Positions 23,069 through 39,427 of a DNA stretch of 64,000 nt are shown piece by piece. Made by a program: the position numbers and the translations under genes. Positions within the stretch are counted from its first letter, which is position 1. Every line of letters starts with the position of its first letter. The notes beneath the pieces are model-generated. The model did not search any database and had not been told where the DNA came from. It saw only the letters and a program-made list of their open reading frames with translations. This stretch comes from Ctenosaura bakeri (taxonomy: Eukaryota > Chordata > Lepidosauria > Squamata > Iguanidae), in contig CAOLHI010001664.1 of the NCBI GenBank assembly GCA_948474755.1, positions 283,696 through 347,695 on the forward strand, in the 5' to 3' direction.

Positions 23069-25522
23069 TCAAAACCGAGACTTTGTCTCGGAGGAGGACT
23101 TCTTGGACGAAGCCGGGCGCCGCCTAATCGTGCGTCTGGCCGATGAGCCGGAGGACGGTCTCGACTGTCCAGACTGGGCCGAACGCTGGAACGACGAGGT
23201 GGAAGATCGTCGCCAGGATGGGCGGAAGGTGGAGGCCCTGCGGGCTTGCGTGGCCGGCTGCAGCCCGATCTTTTTGGCGGTCAGCCTCGCCTTGACGAGA
23301 TTGTCCAAAGCTTCGTCTGTGGACGAATTGAATAGGCCTTCACCGTCGAAGGGGAGATCTTCAATCCTCCTTCTGGTGTCCTCCTGGATGTCGGCCGGTC
23401 GCAGCCAAGCATGGCGGCGGAGGCCGACGGATCCCGCCATGACCCGGGAGGCAATCTCCACTGCGTGCCTGGAGGAGGCCATCTGGTGCCGAGCGATGGA
23501 GATGGCCTCGTTGAAGATCACGGAGGAGGCTTGGCGGATGTCCTCCGGTACCGCCTCCATCGCCGGTTGCAGACGATCGAGCACTTTTTTCAGGTATGCC
23601 GCGAGGCAAGCCTGAGTGTTGGACAGCCTGATCTGCAAGGAGGCAGCTGAATAGAACCTCCTTGCGTAGGCGTCCAACTTCCTGCCCTCTTTGTCCGGCG
23701 GGGTGGTGTGTTGCCTGCCGGAGCCCTTCGTCTGTGCCGACTCGACGACCACAGAGTTCGGTGCAGGGTGATTAAAGAGATAACCGGCGTTATCCTTCTG
23801 CACCCTGTAGAGGTGTTCTAACCACTGCGGTATCGGCTGAGCCGAGGCCGGTCTATCCCAGGCGGCCTTCACCAGTCTGGATACCCGGGGCAGGAGAGGC
23901 AGCGGGGCCGTGGAAGGTCGCTTCTCCTCGAAGACGGAGAAGGCTGGATCGTCGTCCTCCGGCTCCGCATCGGCGATCTTAAGGCCGAGGGTAGTGGCCA
24001 TGCGGAGCAGCATCGCAGAGAACTGGTGGACGTCCTCTGGAGCAGAATCTGGGATCGGGTCCCCGAATCCCAGCGGAGGAGACTCCTGGGAGGCCGCCTC
24101 AGACACCTCTGACTCCGCACTCGAGTCGTACGACTCCGAGCTCGGTGAGTCCTCTCGCCGCTCGCTTTCCGGCTCCTTCGTAGTCGCCGCAGGTGTCGCC
24201 TTCCTAGGCTTCTCCGCAGCCGGGGCGGTGGTAGCAGCAGCGTCCCGCTTGGGATGGCTGACTACTGACTTCACCCTCTTGGTGGTGACCGGGGTAGTCT
24301 GGCAGGCTGACGTCGTCGTAGCCCGCTCAGTCACCACCGACTCCGTAGGGCGCGTCGCCGTTGCCGTGACCCTAGGAGGTGGCGATATCGCCCGATACCG
24401 TGGTGAAGGCTCCCTCGCCCTATGATATCGAGGAGAGGGAGAGCGGCTGAAGGAGCGGCGGTCCGACGGAGATCGGCTTCGGCGTCGACGGTACCGAGCC
24501 TCGTCCCCTCTAGGCGAGCGCGATTCGCGCTGTCGACGAGGTGACCGGGACCTCCGGAAGGTCTCCCAGCGACTCGGGCCACGATGGTACCGATCCCGGT
24601 ACGATGGCGAATGTGACCGATAGGAGGCCGGGCGCTCTCTCCATTCAGATTCCCTCGCGTACCTGGCCACGTAGGACGCCGAGGTGTATCTGGAGGCAGA
24701 CGAGCGAGGTTGTTCCTCTCTTGTCTCCCTCGGAGGCGGCGAGGCCACCGGACGCTCGGAAGAGCGGGACCGGGACCTGAAGGAGGTCGAACGCCGCTCC
24801 GGAGAAGCAGAGGGCTCTCTCTGCTGCAGGTCGGCCGACCTGCGACGGCTAAGAGGGCGGTGGCGCTCCTCCACCAGGGTTGGAGGGTCTGCCACAGGCG
24901 AGTCCGGGCGCTGTTGGGGAACGTCCTCGATCTCATCCTCCGAGAGATCGACGGACTCGCCTCGCCCTTTGGAAGGCTGCTGAGTAGGAGGAGGAGTAGG
25001 AGGTTGAACGTCCCCAGCCGGGGAGCGCTTCTTTTCCTTCTTCTTCTTCTTCTTCTCCTTCTCCTTGCCCTTGCCTCCGTCCGGAGCAGGGCGCTTTTTA
25101 GCAGGCGTCTCCGTCAGGGGAGCCTCAGCCTTCCTCGCCGTCGAGGATCCTTTTGCCGACTTGGCAGCCGCCGACAGCTTCGGGATCCTCGGTAGCGCCG
25201 AGATCGGCGTTTTCGCCGGTACCGAGCCCGATACCGACGAGGTGGACGGAACGGCAGCCGCCGATACCGTCGATGGCGTGGTCGTCTTTTTGTCGGCCAT
25301 CTTGGAAGTGGAGGTCTCGTCTATCGCCCGCAGAGACTGTTCCCAACAATAAGACTTGAGTCTCGCGGAGCGGTTGCGGAGAGTTTGGGGAGTAAAATCC
25401 CTGCAAATTGGGCAAGTCCGGATGTTGTGGGACTCGCCCAAACAGAAAAGACACTCCTTATGGCTGTCGTTGAGGGCAACCTTGCGCCCGCAGGACACGC
25501 ACTTCTTGAAGAGCGCGGACAT
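23069..25522 (-). CDS. DIRS-A2 gag-like structural protein with RS-rich region
   Basis: 817 codons from ATG at 25520-25522. The frame is open further into the terminal repeat, but the inner ATG precedes the conserved part. The N-terminus carries paired Cys/His (C8, C11, H21, C24, C27, H32, C37, C40), a zinc-binding pattern. Then come a Lys-rich run, an acidic stretch, and a 150-residue region dense in RS/SR dipeptides (SRSPRRQRESRSPRG). The C-terminal third has LRRHAWLR and IEDLPFDGEGLFNSSTDEA, resembling the LAP2-alpha C-terminal domain, itself a domesticated DIRS gag. It ends KSRF then TGA. The family role is nucleocapsid; the RS function is unknown. Confidence 0.87.
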   Translation of the reverse strand: MSALFKKCVSCGRKVALNDSHKECLFCLGESHNIRTCPICRDFTPQTLRNRSARLKSYCWEQSLRAIDETSTSKMADKKTTTPSTVSAAAVPSTSSVSGSVPAKTPISALPRIPKLSAAAKSAKGSSTARKAEAPLTETPAKKRPAPDGGKGKEKEKKKKKKEKKRSPAGDVQPPTPPPTQQPSKGRGESVDLSEDEIEDVPQQRPDSPVADPPTLVEERHRPLSRRRSADLQQREPSASPERRSTSFRSRSRSSERPVASPPPRETREEQPRSSASRYTSASYVARYARESEWRERPASYRSHSPSYRDRYHRGPSRWETFRRSRSPRRQRESRSPRGDEARYRRRRSRSPSDRRSFSRSPSPRYHRAREPSPRYRAISPPPRVTATATRPTESVVTERATTTSACQTTPVTTKRVKSVVSHPKRDAAATTAPAAEKPRKATPAATTKEPESERREDSPSSESYDSSAESEVSEAASQESPPLGFGDPIPDSAPEDVHQFSAMLLRMATTLGLKIADAEPEDDDPAFSVFEEKRPSTAPLPLLPRVSRLVKAAWDRPASAQPIPQWLEHLYRVQKDNAGYLFNHPAPNSVVVESAQTKGSGRQHTTPPDKEGRKLDAYARRFYSAASLQIRLSNTQACLAAYLKKVLDRLQPAMEAVPEDIRQASSVIFNEAISIARHQMASSRHAVEIASRVMAGSVGLRRHAWLRPADIQEDTRRRIEDLPFDGEGLFNSSTDEALDNLVKARLTAKKIGLQPATQARRASTFRPSWRRSSTSSFQRSAQSGQSRPSSGSSARRTIRRRPASSKKSSSETKSRF

Positions 25523-25679
25523 AAGACGAAGAACGCCAAACAGCGAAATCCAAAAAGACGAAAACCGAAGGGGGAGTCCGAAAGAGAGGTCAAAGACAGT
25601 CCAAAAGTCCGTAAAACCGTGAAAAACAGCAAGCCAAGCACAAAGTGAGAGGAACAAACTGAAGAACCTTCCGTACGCG

Positions 25680-25853
25680 GCGGCGGACGAGAAAGAACTG
25701 AGGAGAGACCGTTGCTTGGCGGGAGGAGCATGCGCAGTACCGGCGTGGGGGAGGGGTTCCCGCCAAGCGAACAAGCTCTAGAAGTTTCCGAACGCTACCG
25801 TGCAGGCGCTAAAGCTCCTAGTGTATGAAGGCACAGAGACCACGAAGAAGAAC
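25680..25853. repeat. DIRS-A2 gag-side terminal repeat
   Basis: Inverse of 19763-19955 apart from its outer tip (GACCACGAAGAAGAAC). It carries the presumed promoter of the element on the minus strand; no TATA box is obvious. Confidence 0.9.
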
Positions 25854-26296
25854 AATAGGTGATGGTCACAGGTGGTATAAAAACATTATTCAAGACAATC
25901 CATCAAAACATCTCTAGAAGCAGATTATAATCTATGAAATCTTAAAAATAAAATAAATCTGCTAAAGGTTGCACAGTATATCTCTTTCTCCCTCTACCTT
26001 TCAATTCTGTAGATATGGACACTTATAAAAAAATTCACTGGCCTGACAAGTACCCTGTTCTGATTTGCAGTGTCTTCTCTCTCTCCTTTATACGATTGTG
26101 CGTGTGTGCATGTATAGTGTAACTACATATATATACTAAGAAGATTAGATGAAAGATGCCACAGTCAATAATACTCAAATAATTAAATAGTTGCTTAATG
26201 CTACTAGTAATAATAACAGAAAATTTCAAGGTGCCACATTTGTTTGTGCCTCTAGGCTAAACACAAAAGACTGTCATTTTACTTTTAAAATTCTCC

Positions 26297-26365
26297 TGAC
26301 TCTGCTGGCGCGAGGATCAACCCATGCGTTGTGGATTGATCCTCCTGTCAGCCCGAGAATGTCAT
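26297..26365 (-). repeat. Solo fragment of a DIRS-B gag-side terminus
   Basis: GCGCGAGGATCAACCCATGC, then TGGATTGATCCTCCTGTCA and CCCGAGAATG, parallel the terminus at 32895-32966. Only about 70 bases remain; the body is absent. Confidence 0.65.
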
Positions 26366-27376
26366 TTTAGAAACAAAAAACTGTCATCCTCCTTGCGCTA
26401 TAAAACATGTGAGACTTTGATATTCAGCAATGTTAATTGGATGTAGATGTAGCCAGGATATACAGATCTCCTGTTTTCCGTAAGGTCAAGGTGAGCTCCT
26501 CCAGTTGTACTATGAGGTGAGAAGGCAAGACATAGGGCTTTACTGAGCCCTCTACCACAAGCAGGTGGTGTACTCTTGCTTGGGAAAGGGCTATTCACTA
26601 ATATTAATACTGCCTCAAAGTCAGCTATCCATTAAAAAAATAATTTTGATTACATTTATCTGTTAGGCAGTGTGTACATCTGAAATATGTTTTTTTCTTT
26701 CTCTCATTTTAAAACATGCAGGCAGTATTAAAACTAGGATAGCCATAAACGAGGAAAAAGTAGATTTAAACATGCAAAGCCAAACACAGTAGCTGAGTGC
26801 AAAGCTTTAGAGGAAAACAAAGGGATACCTACTTTCTGCAGCTAGAAGTCCTAGCAGGAAGGCAGCATTTGGACAAACAACAAATAGCATGAAGATTTCA
26901 ACATAAGCATTTATAAAAGCTGCACATGGCATACTAGTTTAGCCACAAAAAAGTCACATAAACTCATTTTTATTTCAATAGGTTGTATTTTATACATAAC
27001 CAAACTGTATAAAATGAATGCAATATTTTTGTTCCATGTTCAGTATCTTGAGTTCCTGGTAGTTTTGAACTTATATAAGTACAGTGTTTCTGCTATCAAT
27101 AGTGTTACAGGGGAATAAGGAAGCACCTGTGCACCAGGTACAGCATACTGCAAATCTGTAGCATAAACAAAGCATAATATCATGCTTTAACTCTCTGTCA
27201 AACTGGGACTGCAATCCTAGATATGCTTACCTGGAGCAAGAGCAACCACTGAACTTAATGGGCCTTACTTCTGGTAGACATCCATAGGACTGTACTGTTA
27301 CTCTGCCAGATAGTTAAGTCATTGTTCCAAAGCACTGATTTATTAATTGGAGTAAATACTTCAGGAGAAATGAAGA
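26366..27376. other. Intron, one ancient repeat fragment
   Basis: At 27205-27300 a piece with ACTTAATGGGCCTTACTTCT resembles a widespread degenerate reptilian repeat. Otherwise nothing is recognised. Confidence 0.4.
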
Positions 27377-27540
27377 GTTGGTACTTACATGAACAGTCAT
27401 TCTGGGATGGCAGGAGGAACAATCCACTACATATGGGTTTTAATCCTTGTGCCAGCCGATGCAGGAGCTGCCTTCGTTCTAAACCATTTTTCCGTTAAGC
27501 TCCAGTCCCCCTCCGGTCAGTTCCTTTCTCTAGCGTTTAC
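27377..27540. repeat. DIRS-B YR-side terminal repeat
   Basis: Begins GTTGGTACTTACATGAACAG, then TTCTGGGATGGCAGGAGGAA; its inner part (TTTTAATCCTTGTGCCAGCC) is inverted at the other end. Confidence 0.85.
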
Positions 27541-27589
27541 TATACTTCACATGATACATCAACAACCTATTTCCTCTTTCAAACCTAGT

Positions 27590-27712
27590 GGTGGGTGTGG
27601 ATTGTTCCTCCTGTCATCCCAGAATGACTGTTCATGTAAGTACCAACTGTTCATTCTCGGGATGACAGGAGGATCAATCCACTACATATGGGACTTTCCC
27701 AAGCTGTACCAT
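27590..27712. repeat. DIRS-B internal complementary region
   Basis: TTCCTCCTGTCATCCCAGAA through CATGTAAGTACCAAC is the inverse of the 27377 tip. It joins CATTCTCGGGATGACAGGAG, the inverse of the 32966 tip. Confidence 0.87.
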
Positions 27713-27734
27713 GGGCGGGCCACCATCTACAATA

Positions 27735-29015
27735 CTGACTGCAAACAATGCGACCAAATGCCACCTAAGCAGACTTATATTTATCCAACTTATAATGCCT
27801 AATAAAAGTTGTAGGTTCTGCCGCACTCCAGCCTGCCGCATTCCAGACATCTTCTAATGAAGACAACGAAGAATATGCCACACTGGTCACCACTGATCTT
27901 GTGGAATGTAGCCAAACATTACTACATCTTGGCTTCTTAGCATAATCCTAGCAGAGAAAAATGCAGGCTTTTATCCATCTGGAAATCACTGTTTTGCTAG
28001 CCCTCTGGCCCAATGCTCTTGGATGATAAGAAATCAACAAAGCCTCTGATCACCTAAAACCTAGTCCTTTTAATATAAATCTTCACCACTCTTCACACAT
28101 CCAAGGTGTGCCACTCATGCTCTAGAGCGTGAACTGGTCTTGGGCAAAAAGTGGACAAATGAATCTCCCCAACTTTTGTATTAGACGACACACATTTTGG
28201 TAAAAATGTAGGGTTGAAACATAGAGTCAATTTATCTTGTTCAAACTTACACATATTCTTATTAATAGACAATGCTGCTAACTCTGAAATCCTCCTGGCC
28301 AAAGTTACAGCCAATAAAAATGCCGTTTTGAAAGATAATAATCTCAAGGAAGCTTCTCTTAGCGGCTCAAATGGTGCCATTGTCAATGCATTCAACACTA
28401 GGCTCAGGTCCCAAGAGGGAAATCTATGAACTGTGGGAAAAGAACTTAAAGTAGCTCTCTTAAAAAAACTCCTTATATGACGATGTTTTGAATATGGTTC
28501 TTCTCCCATATTTAGTGCTGCCGATAATGCCACTACTTGTCTTTTCAATGTATTAGGACGCAAACCTTTACCTATACCATCTTGTAAGAAAAGCAAAATA
28601 TGTGACACATTCACTCCTGCAATAGCCACCGTACATTAGCATTGCACCATTTTTGAAAAGTTTTCCAAGTCCTATCATATATCTTCTGAGTGGACTCTCT
28701 GAAAGAAGCCAATATAGTCTTGACCACCTTATAAGCATAGCCTTGTTCTGCTAAAAAATTCTGTTCAATTTCCATGCTGCCAGACTCAACCATACTGCAT
28801 CTGGATATAAAACTGGGCCTTGAGTGAGTAAATCTGTCCTTATTGGTAATCTCCATGGTGGTGCTTGAGCCATCTGCAGCGACACTGGAAACCATGGCCT
28901 TCTCAGCCAATATGGTGCTATCAATATCACAGAAGCTCTCTCTACTTGAATTTTGACAAGTACTCTCTGGACAATTTGAATTGGAGGGAAAGCATAGCAC
29001 ACTCCTGTTGGCCAC
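27735..29015 (-). pseudogene. DIRS-B tyrosine recombinase, broken
   Basis: 28611-29015 and 28093-28629 give the N-terminal and first catalytic parts (AFLLAVTLARRISELAAL). Below the stop at 28093, in another stretch, LHSTRSVVTS (about 27880-27910) and TTFIRHYKLD (about 27785-27815) preserve the HxxR and Tyr boxes. The gene is thus nearly complete in content but frameshifted. Confidence 0.78.
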
Positions 29016-30645
29016 CTAATAGACAGTGAGTCGTGTGCTTCTGTACCTCTGCCTCCATCTATGGAAAAATATCTTTTTAACTTGGTATTTCTTCCAGAAG
29101 CAAATACATCCACTTGTAAAGGTCCAAAAATCCTTTCCAAACATTGGAACATTTCTCTGTTGAGGGACTACTCTCCTGGATGTATTAAATTTCTGCTCAG
29201 ATAATCTGCCTAAATATTCAACTCTCCTTTCACATGTACAGCTGTTATTGACCTTGCATATCTCTTGGCCCATCTACACAGTCTGGTCAATTCCGCCACC
29301 AGGGGCACTGAATTTAGACCTCCCTGTTTGCACATGTACACCTTGACTGTCATATTGTCTGTGAAAACTTTCACATTTTGATTCTTTATTAATTTCACAA
29401 ATCTTTGTAGAGCTAACCTCACAGCTTTTAACTCTAGCTAATTTATATTGAACTTCTTGTTCGATGTGGCCCAAGCGCCTTGCACAGAGTAGCCCTCGCA
29501 ATGAACACCCTAACTGCATAGACTGGCATCTATGTTACATGAATCTTTACATGAATCATGCTGTGTTTTTGAATTGGAACCCCTGTAGCTACATTCTTTT
29601 CCTTTAACCACCAAGTTAATTCCTTTCTCACTTGGTCTGGAATCATTACCTTGTAATGTCTCTTTGCAGATATTGCAAACTGATGACTCAACAGTAGCTT
29701 TTGAAGAGGTCTTGCATGAAAACTCCCCTACTGAATTAACTGTATTGTTAAAATCAAAATACCCATTACTTTTGCTAGTTGCTAGAGATCCACTGATCTC
29801 TGCTCCAATATCTTGCCTATTTCCTGATTCAGTTTTATTAATCTGTCCCTTGATAGATATATCCTCCTCTTTAAGGTATTTATCTTTGCTCCTAAATGAG
29901 TTAAAGCTGTTCTTGGCTCCAAAAGACTCTTCTTGAAATTCAGAAGAAATCCAAATTCCCTAACATTTGAATCGTTAATTTTACATTCTTTCTCAATTTC
30001 TCTATCGTCTTTGCTTTTAGCAAGATATCGTCTAAACAAGGATATAACTGCACCCCTCTCAAATGCAGGTGTGCTATCAATGGAATCAACATCTTTGTAA
30101 ATACCCATGGTGCTGATGCCAGGCCGAAAGGCAAGGCTTTGAAATGGAAATGACAATCTTGGTAATGAAACCTCAAATACCTCCTGTCCTCTTCCACCAT
30201 CAGGACATGAAAATATGCCTCCTTGAGGTCTATAGATGCCATGAAATTCCCCACAGACAAATTCTCTCTTATTGTCTGTAGAGTTTCCATTTTGAATTTT
30301 TGATGTTTCACAAATTTGTTGAGGTACTTTGGATTCAACACCAGTCTGTATTTGCCATTGCTCTTGGGTATACAAAGAAACCGAATAAACTCCCGAATAT
30401 TCCTGCTGCTTGGGAACCCTCTCTATTGCTTCTATCTATAACAAATGAAGAATATCCTGATGTACAATATGTTGTTTTTGTCTTTCAAGACTGGTGATGG
30501 AAGAAATCTGTCTTTCGGCTTGGTGTGAAAACAAATTTTGTACCCCTGAATTACTACAGTTAACACTCACCAGTCTGATGTTATTTGACACCACCTGTCT
30601 CTGAAAGAGAGAAGTCATCTTCCCACCAAATGTCGTTGATTGCAA
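28751..30645 (-). pseudogene. DIRS-B RT, RNase H and methyltransferase-like remnants
   Basis: RT: ASIDLKEAYFHV, ALPFGLASAPWVFTKM, YPCLDDILL. RNase H: VFTDNMTVKVYMCKQGG at 29210-29422. Methyltransferase-like: VCYAFPPIQIV and ASVILIAPYWLRRPW at 28751-29152. The pieces lie in at least three frames. Confidence 0.8.
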
Positions 30646-30901
30646 ATATTGTGACTTTCCTTGCTTGGGATTATTCCCATGCTTTCCTTGTCCTTGTCTG
30701 GGATACTGAAATTGACTGTTGGTCTCTGTCTATTCCACTGAAACCTTCCAGCATGATATTCAGATACTCTTCCATTGTATCCAATGGCTCTTCTCCCACA
30801 AAAGGAGTAATTAAAGCTTCTATAACTCCTCCTATCCACCTTCTTTTTCTGTAAAGTGGGCATCACCTGTTTCTTCTCTTTAGTCTCTACTAAGACCTTT
30901 T

Positions 30902-32817
30902 CTAGTACCTGATTCCAAACAACAATTCTCCCTTAAACGGTACAAAAGCCAAATTATTTTGAGAGTCTTGGTCAGCCTCCCAGTGCTTCAACCATAATGA
31001 TCTTCTAGCTATGGTCAACAAGTTCATATTCCTAACAGCAAAGGCAGCTAAATCATGACCAGCATCTGCAATATACTTCAGACCTCTCTGAATTCTTTCT
31101 ACAGCTTTGTATAATTCCTGCGTACTTAAATCTTGTGTATCCAATATATCCTGTGTCCAGAGTACAGCAGTTCTAGAAAACACAGAAGTCACTACCGATG
31201 CTCTAATTGCTAAAGATGCTGCCTCATGCGCTTTCCTCAGAGATGTCTCTGCCCTTCTTTCATTCACTTCTTTTAGTTGTGTGTCCCCCTCACTGGGGAC
31301 AATTGCCCCTGACACCAATCCCGCATCCGAGGCATCCGCTGGGGGCACTTTAAAAAATTCAACGTCTTTTTTAACAAATGAATATAACTTTTGACTATAA
31401 GTGTGAAGTTTTTTAGAATTCCATTGTGAGGACCACTCACTCATAATCACATCCTTAAAAAAATCTGGTATAGGAATTTCCATGCCCCATGTCTCCTTTT
31501 TTCTAATTACTGAAGCTAACTTACTTTCCTTACTACCATCCTCGACTTCCTGCTCTTTGTAACTATCCAAACCTAAAGTCTGCATAACTCTTTTTAAAAC
31601 ACTATGGAAATTTCTCCCTCAAACAATCTTATCATCCTCTTCATCTTCTGAAAACATAAACTCTTTATCCTCTTTCATATTAATTATCAATTTGATCAGA
31701 CTCCAATTCATTATTATTTGTATGTGGTTGTAAATTCATTTGATTAATTTGATTTGGCATATTGGAATTTTTTAATAAATCCATCATATTCCATATAGCC
31801 ATTTGGCATTGAAAATCATTTACATTAAAATTCATTTGTGGCATCTGGGCACTTAATAAAGTTTGGACCTGTGTCTGAACTGCTTCCCTTATCAATTGAT
31901 TTATATTTGCATGAAATTCCTCTCTAGGGTGTCTACTTAAATAAGATGGCATTGTTATATTTCAAGACCTGGGTTGATAATCATGTCTTGTTTCATTCAA
32001 TTGTTCCTGTCTCTGATTTGGCACACTTGCAAACCAATTCTGTAAATATGTTTTAAATTCAGAGGTCATCTTAATCTGATCCAATATTGGCTGAGGCAAT
32101 TTGTCTGTGCGTGTCTCTGAATCAGAGCAAACTACAGACCTTCCTGCTTCTTTTTGCCCAGACGTTACTGGAGGAGTGAAGCTGCCCATGTGCACCATTG
32201 CTCCATCTCTTGGGCTTCCCTCAGAGGCTTCAGGGAGCCGGTTAGAAGCTATCGTCGCCATCTTAGAACTGGTAGTTTCAAGATGGCGTTCGGGAGCCAC
32301 GATTGTAAGTTTCAGAGTGACCGCTATCTGTTTTGAGTGCTTTTTTCCATCCCCTCTTTCTGATTTTCTCCCTTTTCTTGCCTTTTGTCTGACATCACTT
32401 TACCTGCTTCTTTTGTTTCTGACTGTCTGGGGCTCGCCGTTTGTGCCCACCAACAATCTTTACCTTGTCTGCCTCACTTTCACTCGAACTCAAAAATATT
32501 TTTCTTAAGACTGCTCGATTTTCCTCATCCACGACACTCTGTAATTTTGTTTTATGGATGGAATCACATCTGCCATTGTCTATGACCTGCTGTATTGTGA
32601 TTTTCTGGACAGGATTTAGTTTTTCATCGTCCGAGCCCAGCTGAACAGCGGTACTCTGGACGGAACAGTTTATTAATAATCCGTGGCTAATAACCACTTT
32701 CTCCACTATTTGAGATGACTTTTCCCCTACTCTTCTTGAATTCTTCCTCCTTTTCTCAGATTCCTGCTCCATATCTACCATACAACAAAGTACTGGAGAC
32801 GGACAAAAACACATCAA
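30902..32817 (-). pseudogene. DIRS-B gag, broken
   Basis: Fragments at 32395-32817, 31680-31952 and 30902-31585. The last is the most conserved: LAAFAVRNMNLLTIARRSLW and LAFVPFKGELLFG correspond to the LRRHAWLR...IEDLPFDGEGLF block of DIRS-A2. There is no RS-rich region; the middle is Gln/Asn-rich instead. Confidence 0.72.
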
Positions 32818-32879
32818 GCTAGACCGCAGGAGAAATAAAAACTGACTGGAGAGGGACTAGACCTTAACAGAAAAACGGT

Positions 32880-32966
32880 TTAGAACGAAGATGTCTCCTG
32901 CCTTGGCTGGTGCAAGGATCAAAACCCATATGTAATGGATTGATCCTCCTGTCATCCCGAGAATAG
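32880..32966. repeat. DIRS-B gag-side terminal repeat
   Basis: CCTTGGCTGGTGCAAGGATC, AAAACCCATATGTAATGGAT, TCCTGTCATCCCGAGAAT: inverse of the 27377 repeat with a different tip. Confidence 0.83.
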
Positions 32967-38344
<5,378 letters not shown>

Positions 38345-39427
38345 CTATGGATAAAATAATGGAAGATATTAATCAAGTTTATGTAATCATGCTATGTATG
38401 AGATAACAAGCAAACCATTAGCAAATGCACATATTCAGAACAAAACAAAACAAAAATGTAAGAATTACTTCTTTAGAATCTGACAAACAGCAGGTTTCAG
38501 AAAACATTTACTATTTAATCACTTAGATATTCGCATTGTACCATCTCATACTAATGTGCCTTAATCAAGCAGCAAAAGCATAAAAAAGTCAACAGACAAA
38601 ATTCAAAATAGAAGCAATAGAAGAACCAAAGAATCCAGACACTCCTGAAAAACATAAGACACAGAGCAGTAACATGGAAGACCTTTTGAAATAAACTGCT
38701 TTTTCACTTGTTGCCAGAAGGCAAAGACAAACTGAATAAAGATAAATTTGCACATTGCGGACAAGACATTGCAAACTCCTAGATTATCCAAGCAGGAATC
38801 ACTATTTGGTGCCTTTTGATGACTAGGATCCTGGCTTCTGGGGATATCTTTCAGGGGCAAGTGAGCATTGAGAATACTGCTCTCCTTTAGCTGACAACTG
38901 GAATTATATTCTTGGTTTTTGTTTTAATATATTTCTTAAGTTCTTGGTATTTTTTTTCTGCATGGGTGTGTGAATTGTTTTAATTGTCTGTTACTATGCC
39001 AAATCACGTCAAATTTTATTTGCATCAAAGCCAGTGGGCACTCCACTAAAAACAAATACTATTATACCAGCAATAACCAATCTAAAAGCTTACTATACTA
39101 ATACAATTTTTTTTCTAAAACATTGCTCTGGTACTATACTACTATGCTAATTTTTTATTTTATTTTTTGCCATTTGTTATGGTTGCTATTTTGAATAATT
39201 AAATTTTGTATTTAAACAAACAAACAAACAAACAAGTACGACATAACACAAAAGAATGAACAGAAACATGTCGAATTTCAGTTACCAAATCATGACAACT
39301 TAAATTGATCAGTATCTGGCAAAGAGAGAGAGAAATCTCTATTTTTTATGCAGAAAAAATGCATAATGAAGAAAACAGAAGGTCAAGATAAATGCAAAAG
39401 ACAGAGGGCTAAGACAAATGCAACATA
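38345..39427. other. CASK intron, nothing recognised
   Basis: The only distinctive sequence is a short (CAAA)n tract at about 39215-39235. Confidence 0.4.

Larger units (their letters stand above)
19763..25853 (-). mobile_element. DIRS-type retrotransposon copy DIRS-A2 (nearly intact)
   Basis: A 6.1-kb, visibly GC- and CpG-rich block in an AT-rich intron. On the minus strand it carries gag, RT-RNase H-methyltransferase-like, and tyrosine recombinase, each open across its full length. Terminal inverted repeats of about 170-190 bp (19763-19950 and 25680-25853) differ only at their tips. The internal complementary region at 20009-20105 joins the inverses of both tips. No target duplication or LTR is present. 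The architecture is that of the DIRS order, in which reverse transcription yields a circle inserted by the recombinase. Confidence 0.95.
27377..32966 (-). mobile_element. DIRS-type retrotransposon copy DIRS-B (degraded, distinct subfamily)
   Basis: A 5.6-kb, AT-rich element with gag, RT, RNase H, methyltransferase-like and YR segments in the same order as DIRS-A but low protein similarity. Terminal repeats are at 27377-27540 and about 32880-32966 (core GACAGGAGGATCAATCCA). The internal complementary region is at about 27595-27710. All frames are broken by several frameshifts or stops, so it is inactive, yet the termini are well preserved. Confidence 0.9.

Noticed and set aside
25523..25774. 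N-terminal 84-codon extension of DIRS-A2 gag into the terminal repeat
   Set aside because: It runs through the inverted repeat and lacks conserved motifs; DIRS-A1 gag starts at the equivalent of the inner ATG.
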